Positions 27,925 through 37,645 of a stretch of 64,000 bases of DNA are shown in pieces. Location: NCBI RefSeq assembly GCF_029945965.1, contig NZ_JAQSDO010000020.1, positions 267,007 to 331,006 on the forward strand, given 5' to 3'. The notes below the pieces were generated by a model that worked only from the letters and a program-made list of their open reading frames with translations, did no database searches and was not told the origin of the DNA. The translations under genes were made by a program, and so were the position numbers. The first letter of the stretch is position 1. Each line of letters opens with the position of its first letter. The DNA is from Thermomonas sp. (GTDB taxonomy: Bacteria > Pseudomonadota > Gammaproteobacteria > Xanthomonadales > Xanthomonadaceae).

Positions 27925-28866
27925 CTACAGCAAATCCACCGGACTGCGCGTGCTCTGGACGGGTCTCAGCAGATGGGTGTAACGCATGGTGGTGTCCAGG
28001 TGCTTGTGCCCTAGCAAGGCCTGAATCGTGCGTATGTCCGTGCCAGCGGCCAGCAAATGGGTCGCGAATGCGTGCCGGAGGCCGTGCAGGCTTGTTTGCT
28101 TGTGGATCCCTGCACTCAGCAGGGCCTCACGAAAGGCGACCTGCAAAGTGGATGGCGACAGATGCCAGCGCTGGTGGCGGCCTGAATGCGGACACGTACG
28201 AATGAATTGCGAGCCGAACAGGAACTGCCAGCCAGTCGCGCGTGAGGCAGATGGATGTTTGCGCTGCAGGGCGCTGGCCAGTGGCGCGTATCCGGCGCCG
28301 TTGTTGACGTCCAGTCGGTGGCGCGCGACCACTTGCTGCAGATGCTGCTGCAGTCGAGGCAACAGGCGCTCGGACAACATCGCATTGCGGGATTTCCCGC
28401 CCTTGCCCGCAGCCACGCGGACCAACCGATTGGCGGCATCGATGTCATGCACGCGCAGGGTCACGCATTCCATGACACGCATGCCGCTGCCGTAGATCAA
28501 CAGGCAGGCCAGGCGCGGAATGCCCTGCAACCGCAGCAACACTGTGCGCACCTCATCCTTGGTCAGGATTACCGGCACCGTGGCCATGCGCCGGACGTTG
28601 CGCAACCCTTTCAGGTGCCCGACATCCTTGCCGTACACGTCCCGATACAGGAACAACAGGGCGCTCAAGGCCTGCATATGGGTCGATGCCGAGATCCGAC
28701 GCACCTCTGCGCAATGGGTGAGGAACGGCGCGATGCCGTCCACCCCGAGATCCCGTGGGTGTCGGCCTTGATGGAACCGGATGTAGTGCCGGATCCACAG
28801 TTTGTAGGCATCTTCGGTGTTGGGGCTGAGGTGGCGGCGGCGACAGGTGGCCGTGACCACGTCCAT
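27925..28866 (-). CDS. intI: integron-type tyrosine recombinase (IntI-like)
   Basis: 313-residue tyrosine recombinase. The catalytic residues are complete: R130 (GSGMR), K158 (GKGGK), H261 and R264 (HGLRH), H287 (LLGHKHL), Y296 (MRYTH). Integron signatures are present: YKLWIRHYIRFHQGRHPRDL near the N-terminus and, between the two halves of the catalytic domain, LASALQRKHPSASRATGWQF. The latter corresponds to the IntI-specific inserted patch, and the C-terminal RSPVDLL also fits. It lies between rsmI and rnpB in an otherwise ordinary chromosomal order, with no cassette array, attC-like repeat or LexA box noticed. The family similarity begins a few residues before M1, so a non-canonical start slightly upstream is possible. 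Confidence 0.85.
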   Translation of the reverse strand: MDVVTATCRRRHLSPNTEDAYKLWIRHYIRFHQGRHPRDLGVDGIAPFLTHCAEVRRISASTHMQALSALLFLYRDVYGKDVGHLKGLRNVRRMATVPVILTKDEVRTVLLRLQGIPRLACLLIYGSGMRVMECVTLRVHDIDAANRLVRVAAGKGGKSRNAMLSERLLPRLQQHLQQVVARHRLDVNNGAGYAPLASALQRKHPSASRATGWQFLFGSQFIRTCPHSGRHQRWHLSPSTLQVAFREALLSAGIHKQTSLHGLRHAFATHLLAAGTDIRTIQALLGHKHLDTTMRYTHLLRPVQSTRSPVDLL

Positions 28867-28967
28867 CAGTCGCTGCGGGGGAAACAGACTCGGTGAGTCA
28901 CCCCATATGCTTGGCTCCGGTGGAGGACAAAAACATCATCCTAGCGGGCATGCGTGACACAATGAGC

Positions 28968-29334
28968 GTGGCGGAGTCGGCCAGACAGTCGCGTCATCCA
29001 CATGCAAATGTGCGATGCCGAGGAAAGTCCGGGCTCCACAGGGCACGGTGCCAGGTAATGCCTGGGCGGCGCGAGCCGACGGAAAGTGCAACAGAAAGAT
29101 ACCGCCTTCAGATCCTTCGGGATTCGTCGGTAAGGGTGAAATGGTGCGGTAAGAGCGCACCGCGAGCCTGGCAACAGGCCGGTACGGCAAACCCCACCGG
29201 GAGCAAGACCGAATAGGGACCCCATGACGTTGCCCGCGTCAGGTCCGGGTAGGTTGCTTGAGCGTATCGGTGACGATGCGCCTAGAGGAATGACTGTCCA
29301 CGACAGGACCCGGCTTATCGGCCGACTCCGCCAC
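28968..29334 (+). ncRNA. rnpB: RNase P RNA, bacterial class A
   Basis: Catalytic RNA of RNase P, which trims the 5' leader of pre-tRNAs. The universal blocks are easy to see: GAGGAAAGTCCGGGCTCC near the 5' end, GTAAGGGTGAAATGGTGCGG and AAGAGCGCACCGCGAGCC in the middle, and GACTGTCCACGACAGGACCC and CCCGGCTTATCGG near the 3' end. The P1 helix is perfect: GTGGCGGAGTCGGCC (28968-28982) pairs with GGCCGACTCCGCCAC (29320-29334) and is followed by a TTTTT stop. The size is normal. It lies opposite in direction to the integrase gene. Confidence 0.97.
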
Positions 29335-29620
29335 TTTTTCGGCACGCAGTGCCGAAAAACCCCCAAAGTCGGCTTCGCAAACTTTGGGCCCCGGGCAGAC
29401 GCCTCCAAATCCCCGCCGCTTCGCGGCGCCCCCTTTACTAAAGGAGGCTAGGCATTCTGAAAGATTCTGGCGAATCCAAGCGCACCTGACTTGGGGCTGG
29501 TGCTTCTCCAAATGTCCACGCAAGTGCCCGCGTAGCCTCGATCAACCACTCGGTTGGAAGCTGCGCACTCGCTCGTCATCCCAGCGTAGGCGGGGATCCA
29601 GTGACTTCGCTTGCCAATCC
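29335..29620. repeat. repeat-rich spacer between rnpB and mraZ
   Basis: A gene-free stretch with several hairpins in a row: TTTTTCGGCAC/GTGCCGAAAAA (29335-29359), CCCAAAGT/ACTTTGGG (29362-29388), GCCTCC...GGAGGC around a GC-rich hairpin (29401-29448), and CGTCATCCCAGCG followed by GGCGGGGATCCA (29574-29600), which resembles a repeat widespread in proteobacteria. From 29621 to about 29760 I see nothing recognisable. No ORF here looks real. Confidence 0.7.
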
Positions 29621-29765
29621 CCGCCTCTATATGCCCAATCTTGGGCCGAAAGCGCCATCTCTGGTTTCGCTGCGCTGCAGCACGGGATCCTGGCCCTCGC
29701 GGGCGCTTCCACCGAAATCGAGTCAATGGTCACGCATTCTCAAAATTTGAGACGAAACAGCAGCT

Positions 29766-29774
29766 TGTGGATAA
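29766..29774 (-). promoter_or_regulatory. consensus DnaA box upstream of mraZ
   Basis: TTATCCACA on the minus strand, a perfect consensus DnaA box, lies about 80 bases upstream of the mraZ promoter. One isolated box does not make an origin. It could link dcw transcription to DnaA or be chance. Confidence 0.45.
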
Positions 29775-29844
29775 AGCTTGAACAAGTCTCTGAAGTTCAT
29801 TGCAAGTCATTGACCTGCAAAGTGAAAGTTCCGTTGTGGAGTTG

Positions 29845-29873
29845 TTGACAACCCCCAAGGCCGTGCCTACTGT
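29845..29873 (+). promoter_or_regulatory. sigma-70 promoter of the dcw cluster
   Basis: TTGACA (29845-29850), a 17-base spacer and TACTGT (29868-29873) form a strong promoter, predicting a start near 29880, just before the MraZ boxes. It is the best promoter match in the window and should drive mraZ and much of the dcw operon. Confidence 0.8.
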
Positions 29874-29882
29874 GGTGTCTCG

Positions 29883-29907
29883 TGGGAAAACCGGGGAATA
29901 CGTGGTT
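29883..29907 (+). promoter_or_regulatory. MraZ operator (three direct repeats)
   Basis: TGGGA, GGGGA and TGGTT start exactly ten bases apart (29883, 29893, 29903). This fits the known MraZ binding pattern of TGGGN direct repeats with 5-base spacers. The boxes lie just downstream of the -10 box, so MraZ binding would repress its own operon. Confidence 0.75.
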
Positions 29908-29947
29908 TTCTCTTACTTAAAACCCGCGCAGACGGGCGAGGCAGGGC

Positions 29948-30394
29948 ATGTTCCAGGGCGAAACCGCCATCACCATCGACGACAAGGGCCGGCTGGCCAT
30001 TCCGACCAGCTACCGGGACCTTGTTGAGCGTGAGTGTGGCAACCGGCTGGTCATCACTTACAACCCGTTCGAGGTTGGCTGCCTGTACCTGTATCCAATG
30101 CCGGTTTGGGAAAAAGTGCGCGACGAAGTCAACAAGCTACCGCGCACCAAAAAGACCAGTCGCCTGTTGCAGCTGAAGCTGGTCGGCGCGGCGGCGTTCG
30201 CGGAGCCCGATGGCAACGGACGCATTTCCATCCCGGCCAGTCAGCGCAATGCGGTCGGCATCGAGAAGAAAGCAGTGCTGCTGGGCATGGGCGACAAATT
30301 CGAATTGTGGAGTGAGCAGGCTCATCACGCCCAGATCCGGCAGACGCTTGGCGATGCCGACCTGGGCGAGGACCTGCTGGGCCTGGCGTTGTGA
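29948..30394 (+). CDS. mraZ: transcriptional regulator MraZ
   Basis: DNA-binding protein of the AbrB-like fold that represses the dcw cluster. 148 residues with the two SpoVT/AbrB repeats: [23 protein letters not shown] and [20 protein letters not shown], and the RSRL-like helix region in the middle. First gene of the dcw cluster, downstream of its own operator. The stop overlaps rsmH as GTGA. Confidence 0.96.
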   Translation: MFQGETAITIDDKGRLAIPTSYRDLVERECGNRLVITYNPFEVGCLYLYPMPVWEKVRDEVNKLPRTKKTSRLLQLKLVGAAAFAEPDGNGRISIPASQRNAVGIEKKAVLLGMGDKFELWSEQAHHAQIRQTLGDADLGEDLLGLAL

Positions 30395-31365
30395 CCACCG
30401 GTGGCGCGGGCCCGGTGCCTGCCCACCTCCCGGTGATGTTCGCCGAGGTCATGGAGGGCCTGGCGGTGAAGGCGGATGGAACATATCTGGATGGCACCTT
30501 CGGGCGTGGCGGACACGCCCAGGGCGTATTGGACAAGCTGGGGCCTGGAGGCCGCATGCTGGTGATGGACAAGGATCCCGAGGCGATCGCCGTGGCCGAA
30601 AGGTTGTGTGGCGATGATGCGCGCGTGTCCCTGCGTCGGGGCAGCTTCGCCGACCTCGCCGCTTGGCCTGCAGCCAATGCGGGGCTGGATGGCGGCTTGG
30701 ATGGAGTACTACTGGATCTTGGAGTGTCATCGCCACAACTCGATGTGGCCGAGCGCGGGTTTTCGTTCACCAAGGATGGTCCGCTGGACATGCGCATGGA
30801 TCCGGACAGCGGCGAAAGCGCCGCGCAGTGGCTGGCGCGTGCCGACGAAAAAGAGATCGCCGACGTGCTGTGGACCTGGGGTGAGGAAAAACAGTCACGC
30901 CGGATCGCCCGCGCGATCGTGCAGGACCGCGTCGCCCAGCCGTTCACCCGCACCGCGCAGCTGGCTGGATTGATTGCCCGGCTGATGCCGCGCAATGACA
31001 AGAAAGCGCATCCGGCGACGCGCAGCTTCCAGGGCATCCGCATCCATATCAATCGGGAACTGCTCGATCTGGAAGCTGGATTGGATGCCGCGTTGGCCTG
31101 CCTGAAGCCTGGCGGCAGGTTGACGGTGATCAGCTTCCATTCGCTGGAAGATCGCATCGTCAAGCAGTTCATGGCCCGGCTTGCGAAGGCGCCACCGGCC
31201 AATCGACGCATGCCAGTGGCAATTGAGTTCACCCCGACCCTGCGCTTGCTGGGCGGCGCGCAGAAAGCCGGCGCTGCCGAACTGGCTGCAAACCCGCGCG
31301 CGCGCAGTGCGGTGTTGCGCGTGGCCGAGAAGTTGCAAGCCGACAACGCTGCGGTGGCCGCATGA
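30391..31365 (+). CDS. rsmH: 16S rRNA N4-C1402 methyltransferase RsmH
   Basis: SAM-dependent methyltransferase acting on the base of C1402, complementary to RsmI. 324 residues from GTG 30391. Blocks: [29 protein letters not shown] (SAM loop), [18 protein letters not shown], and [21 protein letters not shown]. The inserted helical domain is present. ATGA overlap with ftsL. Confidence 0.96.
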   Translation: MTTGGAGPVPAHLPVMFAEVMEGLAVKADGTYLDGTFGRGGHAQGVLDKLGPGGRMLVMDKDPEAIAVAERLCGDDARVSLRRGSFADLAAWPAANAGLDGGLDGVLLDLGVSSPQLDVAERGFSFTKDGPLDMRMDPDSGESAAQWLARADEKEIADVLWTWGEEKQSRRIARAIVQDRVAQPFTRTAQLAGLIARLMPRNDKKAHPATRSFQGIRIHINRELLDLEAGLDAALACLKPGGRLTVISFHSLEDRIVKQFMARLAKAPPANRRMPVAIEFTPTLRLLGGAQKAGAAELAANPRARSAVLRVAEKLQADNAAVAA

Positions 31366-31628
31366 GCCGCTACGTGCTGCTCGCCGTGCTGGTGTTGGCA
31401 AATGTCGCCACGGCATTGACCTTGGTGCGCGATCGCCACGAACACCGTGTGCAGTTCATTGCCCTGAGCAAGCTGGAGAAGGCGCGCGACGAACTGAACA
31501 TCGAATTTGGCCGCCTGCAGTTGGAGCAGGCGACATGGGCCGAAAGCAATCGCGTCGACCAGGTCGCGCGTGAGCGTCTGGGCATGTTGTTCCCGCGTAC
31601 TGAAGACATCGTGGTGCTGCGCCCATGA
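31362..31628 (+). CDS. ftsL: cell division protein FtsL
   Basis: Small bitopic divisome protein that joins FtsB and FtsQ and helps activate FtsWI. 88 residues: membrane helix [19 protein letters not shown] at the N-terminus, then a periplasmic heptad coiled coil ([20 protein letters not shown]) and the ARERLGM end typical of FtsL. Overlaps both rsmH and ftsI as ATGA. Confidence 0.92.
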   Translation: MSRYVLLAVLVLANVATALTLVRDRHEHRVQFIALSKLEKARDELNIEFGRLQLEQATWAESNRVDQVARERLGMLFPRTEDIVVLRP

Positions 31629-33511
31629 ACATCTTCGGCCGCCACGTCCCCGGCACCCGCCAACATGATTCACGCGAGCGCAATCGGCGCGAGGCTTCGC
31701 GAGCAGCCAACAATCGCCCACGCGCGCGCAGCCAGCAGTTCGACCTGCGCCGCCGCCTGATGCTGGTCGGCGGCACCCTGGCGCTGTGTTCGGCGGCGCT
31801 GCTGGCGCGCGCGCTGGACCTGCAGGTGATCGACAACGAGTTCTACCAGCGGCAGGGCGCAGCGCGCTTCCTGCGCGAAATCCCGATCGCTACTTCGCGC
31901 GGGATGATCACCGACCGCAATGGCGAGCCGCTCGCGGTCAGCTCGCCGGTGGAATCTATCTGGGGCAACCCGCAGGAACTGCTGAAGGCGCCGCAACGGC
32001 TGCCGCAGCTGGCTGAAGCGCTAGCCATGCCGCTGGACGAATTGAGCCGTCGCCTGAGCCAGCGCGCGGACAAGGAATTCATCTACCTCAAGCGCCGGAT
32101 CAACCCGGACGAAGCGCACAAGATCCTGTCGCTGGACATCCCCGGCGTGGCGTCGCAGCGCGAATACCGCCGCTTCTACCCGCAGGGCGAGGCGATGGCG
32201 CATGTGCTGGGCTTCACCAACATCGACGACCGCGGCCAGGAAGGCCTGGAACTGGCATTCGACGACTGGTTGCGTGGCACCCCGGGCGCCAAGCGCGTCA
32301 TCCGCGACCGTCGCGGCCGCATCGTCGAGAACGTCGACCTGGTGCGCGCTGCGCAACCGGGCCACGACCTTACCCTCAGCATCGATCGCCGCATCCAGTA
32401 CCTGGCGCATCGCGAGCTGCGCAACGCGATCAACCAGTTCGGTGCCAGCAGCGGGTCGGCGGTGGTGCTCGATGTCGCCACTGGCGAGGTGCTGGCGATG
32501 GTGAATTTCCCGACATTCAATCCGAACGCAGTGGGCAGCAGTCCGCGTGACGCGCACCGCAACCGCGCGGTCACCGACCTGTTCGAGCCGGGTTCGACGA
32601 TGAAGCCGCTGACCGTGGCCGCCGCATTGGAAGCGGGCGTGATTACGCCGACATCCTTGTTCAACACCAGCCCCGGTTCGATTGCCAACGGTCGCTACCG
32701 CACCACCGATACCCACAATTACGGTGTGCTGGACACCACCGGGGTGATCCGCAAGAGCTCGAACGTCGGCGCGTCGCTGATCTCCAGGCGGCTGAGCAAT
32801 CAACAGTTCTACGACTTCGTGAGCCGCTTCGGCTATGGCCACAAGACCGGCAGTGGCTTCCCTGGCGAATCGGCTGGCGTGTTCCCGGCGCCGGACCGTT
32901 GGGATGGCACCAGCAAGCAGACCATGAGCTATGGCTACGCGCTGTCGGTCACCCCGCTGCAGATCGCCACGGCGTATGCCGCACTGGGCAACGGCGGCAT
33001 GCTGACGCCGCCCAGTTTCATCAAGGGCCAGCACGCGAAGCCGCATCGGGTGCTGGATCCGATGGTTACTGATGAAATCCTGCACATGATGCAGACGGTG
33101 ACCGAACCTGGCGGCACCGCGACGCGTGCGGCGATCCTGGGTTACCACGTGGCCGGCAAGACCGGGACCTCGCGCAAGGCGAGCGCGGGCGGTTATTCGC
33201 GCCGCTACATCGGCTATTTCGCAGGCCTGGTGCCGGTGGAGAACCCACGGTTCTCGATGGTGGTGATGGTCAATGATCCCGATCCCGCCAAGGGCTACGT
33301 GGGTGGCACGGTGTCTGCGCCGGTATTCCGCAACGTCATGGAAGGCGCACTGCGTCTGATGGACGTGGCGCCGGACGACCTGGATGCCTGGCTGGCCGCA
33401 CAGGCCGAAGCCGAAGCCAAGCGCCGCAAGGCCAGTGGCCATGCAGCGCCGCCACTCGCCAGCAATACCGCATCGATTCCGGCTGCCGCCACCGCGAGGG
33501 CGCCGCAATGA
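31625..33511 (+). CDS. ftsI: septal peptidoglycan transpeptidase FtsI (PBP3)
   Basis: Class B penicillin-binding protein that crosslinks septal peptidoglycan with FtsW. 628 residues: a basic cytoplasmic tail of about 40 residues, one membrane helix near 50-70, the dimerisation domain, and the transpeptidase domain with S324-T-M-K327, S378-S-N380 and K512-T-G-T515. The C-terminal 40 residues (Ala/Lys-rich) extend beyond the E. coli protein. ATGA overlaps at both ends. Confidence 0.96.
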   Translation: MNIFGRHVPGTRQHDSRERNRREASRAANNRPRARSQQFDLRRRLMLVGGTLALCSAALLARALDLQVIDNEFYQRQGAARFLREIPIATSRGMITDRNGEPLAVSSPVESIWGNPQELLKAPQRLPQLAEALAMPLDELSRRLSQRADKEFIYLKRRINPDEAHKILSLDIPGVASQREYRRFYPQGEAMAHVLGFTNIDDRGQEGLELAFDDWLRGTPGAKRVIRDRRGRIVENVDLVRAAQPGHDLTLSIDRRIQYLAHRELRNAINQFGASSGSAVVLDVATGEVLAMVNFPTFNPNAVGSSPRDAHRNRAVTDLFEPGSTMKPLTVAAALEAGVITPTSLFNTSPGSIANGRYRTTDTHNYGVLDTTGVIRKSSNVGASLISRRLSNQQFYDFVSRFGYGHKTGSGFPGESAGVFPAPDRWDGTSKQTMSYGYALSVTPLQIATAYAALGNGGMLTPPSFIKGQHAKPHRVLDPMVTDEILHMMQTVTEPGGTATRAAILGYHVAGKTGTSRKASAGGYSRRYIGYFAGLVPVENPRFSMVVMVNDPDPAKGYVGGTVSAPVFRNVMEGALRLMDVAPDDLDAWLAAQAEAEAKRRKASGHAAPPLASNTASIPAAATARAPQ

Positions 33512-35097
33512 CCCGTGCGATGCTGCTGAGCGAGTTGCTGCCGGAGCTCGAGGGCCTGTCCCGGGACCTCGCCATCACCGGGCTGGTGCAGGACAGCCGC
33601 GCAATCCGTACTGGCGATGCGTTCGTGGCGATCGGTGGATTCGGCACGCATGGCCTGGCCTTCACCGAGACCGCGCGCGCCGCGGGCGCCGCAGCCATCC
33701 TGTTCGAGCCACCCGCACCGGACGACCTGTCGGCACCTGACGATGCGATCCCGGTGGTCAACTTGCGCGCGCGCATGGGCGCGATGGCCGATGCTTTCCA
33801 TGGCCAGCCCAGCGCGGCGATGACCACGGTTGGCGTGACCGGCACCAACGGCAAGACCTCGACCGTGCAATTGCTAGCCCAGGCGTGGACGCTGCGCGGC
33901 GAACGCTGCGGCACCATTGGCACGCTCGGCGCCGGCATCTATCCCAATATCGTGCCGACCGGTTTCACCACGCCGCTGGTGCTGCGCCTGCACGAACTGC
34001 TGGCCGAGCTGCGCGACGAAGGCGCATCGACCGTGGCGATGGAAGTGTCCTCGCACGCGCTCGACCAGGGCCGCGTGGACGGCGTGCATTTCGACGTGGC
34101 GGTGTTCACCAACCTCACCCGCGATCATCTGGATTACCACGGCGACATGGCCAGCTATGGCGCGGCCAAGGCACGGTTGTTCGACTGGCCGGGCTTGCGC
34201 TCGGCGGCGGTGAATCTCGACGATGCGTATGGCCGCGAACTGTTCGCTGCGGTCAGCCCGCGCCTGCGCGTGGTCGGTTTCAGTTCGCGTGGCGCCAGTG
34301 GCGCCAGCATCCGCGCCGAAGAGGTGATGCTGGATGCGCGCGGCATCCGCTTCATGCTGCATGTCAGTGGCCAGGCGCACCTGGTGCGCTCGCCGTTGCT
34401 GGGCCGGTTCAATGTCGACAACCTGCTCGCCGTCGCTGCAACCCTGTCGGCGCTCGGCATGGCGCCGGCCATGGTCGCCGAGATCCTGTCGCAACTGCAT
34501 CCCATCGATGGCCGCATGAATCGGTTGGGTGGCGAAGTGTCGGAGAACGGCATTGTCCTACCGCTGGTCGTGGTGGATTACGCGCACACACCGGACGCGC
34601 TGGAGCAGGCGTTGTCTTCATTGCGTGCGCACACCGCCGGCAAGCTGGTCTGCGTGTTCGGTTGTGGCGGTGAACGCGACACCGGCAAGCGCCCGCAAAT
34701 GGCCGCGATCGCCGAGCGCGGCGCGGACGTGGTGATCGTCACCGACGACAACCCGCGTAGTGAAGATGGCGATGCGATTGTCGCCGACATCCTGGCCGGC
34801 TTTGCCGACGCATCACACGCCATCGTGCAGCGTGATCGCGCACGTGCGATCTCTGATGCGATCGTCATGGCCGATGCAGATGACGTGGTGCTGATCGCTG
34901 GCAAGGGCCACGAGCCTTACCAGGAGGTCAACGGTGTTCGCCATCCATTTGCGGATACTTTGGTCGCCCGCGATGTGCTGGGCAAGCGCGCGCAGCACAT
35001 GGATGTGCAAGTGCTGCGTCCGCAGGACGCGGAGAAGCAGCCGCAGCACATGCATGTGCAAGTGCTGCGTCCGCAGGACGCGGAGAAGCAGCCATGA
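33508..35097 (+). CDS. murE: UDP-MurNAc-tripeptide synthetase MurE with duplicated tail
   Basis: Cytoplasmic ligase adding the third residue to the peptide stem. The specificity motif DNPRSED predicts meso-diaminopimelate. 529 residues. Mur domains in order: N-terminal UDP-binding, the ATP loop [12 protein letters not shown] (about 110-121), middle domain with [15 protein letters not shown], and ligase domain with [11 protein letters not shown] and GKGHEPYQ. After the normal end (ARDVLGKRA) it carries two 17-residue repeats, QHM(D/H)[13 protein letters not shown], encoded by a 51-nt tandem duplication. ATGA overlap with ftsI and murF. Confidence 0.95.
   Translation: MTRAMLLSELLPELEGLSRDLAITGLVQDSRAIRTGDAFVAIGGFGTHGLAFTETARAAGAAAILFEPPAPDDLSAPDDAIPVVNLRARMGAMADAFHGQPSAAMTTVGVTGTNGKTSTVQLLAQAWTLRGERCGTIGTLGAGIYPNIVPTGFTTPLVLRLHELLAELRDEGASTVAMEVSSHALDQGRVDGVHFDVAVFTNLTRDHLDYHGDMASYGAAKARLFDWPGLRSAAVNLDDAYGRELFAAVSPRLRVVGFSSRGASGASIRAEEVMLDARGIRFMLHVSGQAHLVRSPLLGRFNVDNLLAVAATLSALGMAPAMVAEILSQLHPIDGRMNRLGGEVSENGIVLPLVVVDYAHTPDALEQALSSLRAHTAGKLVCVFGCGGERDTGKRPQMAAIAERGADVVIVTDDNPRSEDGDAIVADILAGFADASHAIVQRDRARAISDAIVMADADDVVLIAGKGHEPYQEVNGVRHPFADTLVARDVLGKRAQHMDVQVLRPQDAEKQPQHMHVQVLRPQDAEKQP
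34993..35094 (+). repeat. 51-nt tandem duplication at the 3' end of murE
   Basis: Copies 34993-35043 and 35044-35094 differ at two positions of 51 (G/C giving Asp/His, and the last base). Each contains the short hairpin GCGTCC-gca-GGACGC. The unit is 17 codons, so the frame is kept and murE gains a repeated tail. Confidence 0.95.
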
Positions 35098-36569
35098 CGC
35101 CGCGCACGCTGGCTTGGATTGCGCAGGCTACGGGTGGCCAGTTGCATGGCGCCTATGCAGATCAGCATGTCGATGCGGTTGCGATCGACACTCGCGTATT
35201 GCGCCCCCACCCCAACCCTCCCCCGCTCGCGGGGGAGGGAGGCGAGCGCATCGCGCAAGCGGGTGGGGGAACACTGTTCGTAGCGCTGAAAGGCGAGAAC
35301 TCCGATGGTCATGAGCATGTCGCCGCAGCGGCAGCGGGTGGCTGCATCGCCGCGCTGGTCAGCCGTTGTGTCGATGTCGACCTGCCGCAGGTGTTGGTCG
35401 CTGACACCGAACGCGCGCTCGCCGCTATTGCCGCGGCAATGCAGCGGGAACGCGTCACTAAAATACTCGCGATCACTGGCAGCAACGGCAAGACCAGCGT
35501 CAAGAGCATGCTGTTGCCGATCCTCGAGCGCTGCGGCAAGGCGTATGCGAATCCCGGCAACCGCAACAACGAGATCGGACTGCCGTTGGCGGTGATCGAT
35601 GCGCCGGAAGATGCCGATTTCGCGATTTACGAAATGGGTGCGGGCAAGCCCGGCGACATCGCTTATCTGACCGCGATTGCACGTCCGGATGTGGCCTTGG
35701 TCAACAACATCGCGCCCGCGCATCTGGAGCGTCTTGGTAGCTTGCTCGGTGTGGCTGATACCAAGGCGGCGATTTACGATGCGCTGCCCGGACATGTCGA
35801 TGAAAGGCCGGGCGTGGCAGTGGTCAATGCCGACGACGCGTTTGCGCCGTATTTCATCGAGCGCGCGGCCGGTCGTCGTGTGTTGCGCTTCGGACTGGAT
35901 GCCAGCGCCGAGATCAGCGCGCGCGATGTCCAGCTCGATAGTGATCGCACCCGTTTCATGCTGGTCGCGCCGGATGGCGAAGTCGCGATTACCCTTTCGA
36001 TGCCGGGTCGCCACAACCTGCGCAATGCGCTGGCCGCCGCCAGCATGGCGCTTGCCGTTGGGGCCAGCTTGCAGGAGGTCTGTGACGGTCTGGACGCCGT
36101 GCAACCGGTCGCTGGGCGGCAGGTCAGCCATCGCCTGCGAAGCGGCGCGGTGCTCATCGACGACAGTTACAACGCCAATCCAGGTTCTCTGGATGCAGCG
36201 ATCGAATCATTGGCGGCAGCGACCTCGGCCAAAGACGGCAACGAAGCCTGGTTGGTACTAGGCGACATGCGCGAACTCGGTGCGGATGAAATGGCGCTGC
36301 ACCTGCAGGCCGGCCAGCGCGCGAAGGCGGCCGGCATTGCGCATCTGTATGCGCTCGGTCCGCTGAGTGCAGCGGCGGTGCAGGGCTTCGGCGATGGCGC
36401 GCGTCATTTCGATAGTCACGCAGAACTCGCCGATGCGTTGATCGCCGGACTCGGTGCCGGCATGCGCGTATTGGTCAAGGGTTCACGCGGCAGCGCGATG
36501 GACCGCATCGTCAAACAACTGTTGCAGCACGACGCCGCGAACGAAAAGGGAGAGGTCGATGCTGCTTGA
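35094..36569 (+). CDS. murF: UDP-MurNAc-tripeptide-D-Ala-D-Ala ligase MurF with repeat insertion
   Basis: Adds D-Ala-D-Ala to complete the UDP-MurNAc-pentapeptide. 491 residues, against about 450 for E. coli. The ATP loop [13 protein letters not shown], middle-domain [11 protein letters not shown] and [10 protein letters not shown], and ligase-domain [15 protein letters not shown] are intact. In the N-terminal domain the usual [17 protein letters not shown] is split: DTRVLRP is followed by about 22 extra residues ([20 protein letters not shown]) before [11 protein letters not shown]. The extra segment is exactly a 66-nt nested palindrome (35204-35269). ATGA overlap with murE; 11-base overlap with mraY. 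Confidence 0.95.
   Translation: MTPRTLAWIAQATGGQLHGAYADQHVDAVAIDTRVLRPHPNPPPLAGEGGERIAQAGGGTLFVALKGENSDGHEHVAAAAAGGCIAALVSRCVDVDLPQVLVADTERALAAIAAAMQRERVTKILAITGSNGKTSVKSMLLPILERCGKAYANPGNRNNEIGLPLAVIDAPEDADFAIYEMGAGKPGDIAYLTAIARPDVALVNNIAPAHLERLGSLLGVADTKAAIYDALPGHVDERPGVAVVNADDAFAPYFIERAAGRRVLRFGLDASAEISARDVQLDSDRTRFMLVAPDGEVAITLSMPGRHNLRNALAAASMALAVGASLQEVCDGLDAVQPVAGRQVSHRLRSGAVLIDDSYNANPGSLDAAIESLAAATSAKDGNEAWLVLGDMRELGADEMALHLQAGQRAKAAGIAHLYALGPLSAAAVQGFGDGARHFDSHAELADALIAGLGAGMRVLVKGSRGSAMDRIVKQLLQHDAANEKGEVDAA
35204..35269. repeat. C/G-rich nested palindrome inside murF
   Basis: The outer arms CCCCCACCC (35204-35212) and GGGTGGGGG (35261-35269) and the inner stem CCCTCCCCCG (35216-35225) with CGGGGGAGGG (35230-35239) are all perfect. 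Total length is 66 bases, 22 codons, open in the murF frame. The left half, CCCCCACCCCAACCCTCCCC, is matched in pieces in the gene-free spacer at 46091-46137, marking this as a dispersed element. Confidence 0.93.
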
Positions 36570-37644
36570 GCTGACACGCTGGCTGGAACAACTGCAGCAC
36601 CATTTCGGCCTGTTCAACTACCTGACTTTCCGGGCGATCCTGGGCGCGTTGACCGCGCTTGCGTTGTCGCTGTGGTGGGGGCCGGCGACGATCCGCAAGC
36701 TGGCCACGCTCAAGGGCGGCCAGCCGATCCGCAGCGATGGCCCGCAGTCGCATTTTGCCAAGGCCGGCACGCCGACCATGGGCGGTGCGTTGATCCTGCT
36801 GACCATCGCCGCATCAGTGCTGCTGTGGGCGGACCTGCGCAACAAGTACGTCTGGGTGGTGATGGCGGTGATGCTGGGCTTCGGCGCGATCGGCTGGTGG
36901 GACGACTGGATCAAGATCGTCAAGCGTGATCCCAACGGCATGCGTTCGCGCACCAAGTACGCGCTGCAATCGATTCTCGGTTTGGCCGCGGGCATATACC
37001 TGTACGCCTATGCCGACGTGCCGGCGGCTACGACTTTTTATGTGCCGTTCTTCAAGTCGGTGGCGTTGCCATTGGTCGGGATCAGTTTCGTGGCGATCGC
37101 CTATTTCTGGATCGTCGGATTTTCCAACGCGGTCAACCTGACTGACGGCCTCGATGGTTTGGCGATCATGCCGACCGTGCTGGTGTCCTGCGCGCTTGGC
37201 GTATTCGCCTACGCCTCGGGCAACGCGGTGTTTGCCGAGTACCTGCAGATCCCGCGAGTGCCGGGCGCGGGTGAACTGGTGGTGTTCTGCGCGGCGATTG
37301 CCGGCGCGGGTCTTGGTTTCCTGTGGTTCAACACGTATCCGGCGATGGTGTTCATGGGCGACATCGGTGCGCTTGCGCTTGGTGCGGTGCTCGGTACCGT
37401 CGCGGTGATCGTGCGCCAGGAACTGGTACTGGTGATCATGGGCGGGATCTTCGTGATCGAAACCCTGTCGGTGATGATCCAGGTCGCCAGCTTCAAGCTG
37501 ACCGGCAAGCGCGTGTTCAAGATGGCGCCGATCCACCACCACTTCGAACTCAAGGGCTGGCCGGAACCGCGCGTGATCGTGCGCTTCTGGATCATCTCGG
37601 TGGTGCTTGTGCTGGTCGGTCTGGCCACGTTGAAGGTGCGCTGA
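36559..37644 (+). CDS. mraY: phospho-MurNAc-pentapeptide translocase MraY
   Basis: Integral membrane enzyme that makes lipid I from UDP-MurNAc-pentapeptide and undecaprenyl phosphate. 361 residues from ATG 36559, preceded by GAGG. About ten membrane helices. The catalytic Asp block GWWDDWIKI, the [13 protein letters not shown] loop, and the cytoplasmic HHHFELKGW motif near the C-terminus are all present. The start lies 11 bases inside murF. The in-frame extension to 36454 is rejected. Confidence 0.96.
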   Translation: MLLELTRWLEQLQHHFGLFNYLTFRAILGALTALALSLWWGPATIRKLATLKGGQPIRSDGPQSHFAKAGTPTMGGALILLTIAASVLLWADLRNKYVWVVMAVMLGFGAIGWWDDWIKIVKRDPNGMRSRTKYALQSILGLAAGIYLYAYADVPAATTFYVPFFKSVALPLVGISFVAIAYFWIVGFSNAVNLTDGLDGLAIMPTVLVSCALGVFAYASGNAVFAEYLQIPRVPGAGELVVFCAAIAGAGLGFLWFNTYPAMVFMGDIGALALGAVLGTVAVIVRQELVLVIMGGIFVIETLSVMIQVASFKLTGKRVFKMAPIHHHFELKGWPEPRVIVRFWIISVVLVLVGLATLKVR

Positions 37645-37645
37645 G

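Noticed and set aside
28867-28967. attI site or LexA box for the integrase
   Set aside because: No GTTRRRY core in a recognisable attI setting and no CTGT-N8-ACAG match could be established by eye.
29335-29359. Canonical terminator after rnpB
   Set aside because: The hairpin has Ts on the 5' side and As on the 3' side, the reverse of a normal terminator. The T tract directly after the P1 helix is the more likely stop.
29766-29774. Replication origin near mraZ
   Set aside because: Only one DnaA box was found. There is no box cluster, AT-rich unwinding region or dnaA/gidA context.
32021-33508. 495-residue minus-strand frame across ftsI
   Set aside because: Antisense to ftsI, which has all its active-site motifs. 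No recognisable domain.
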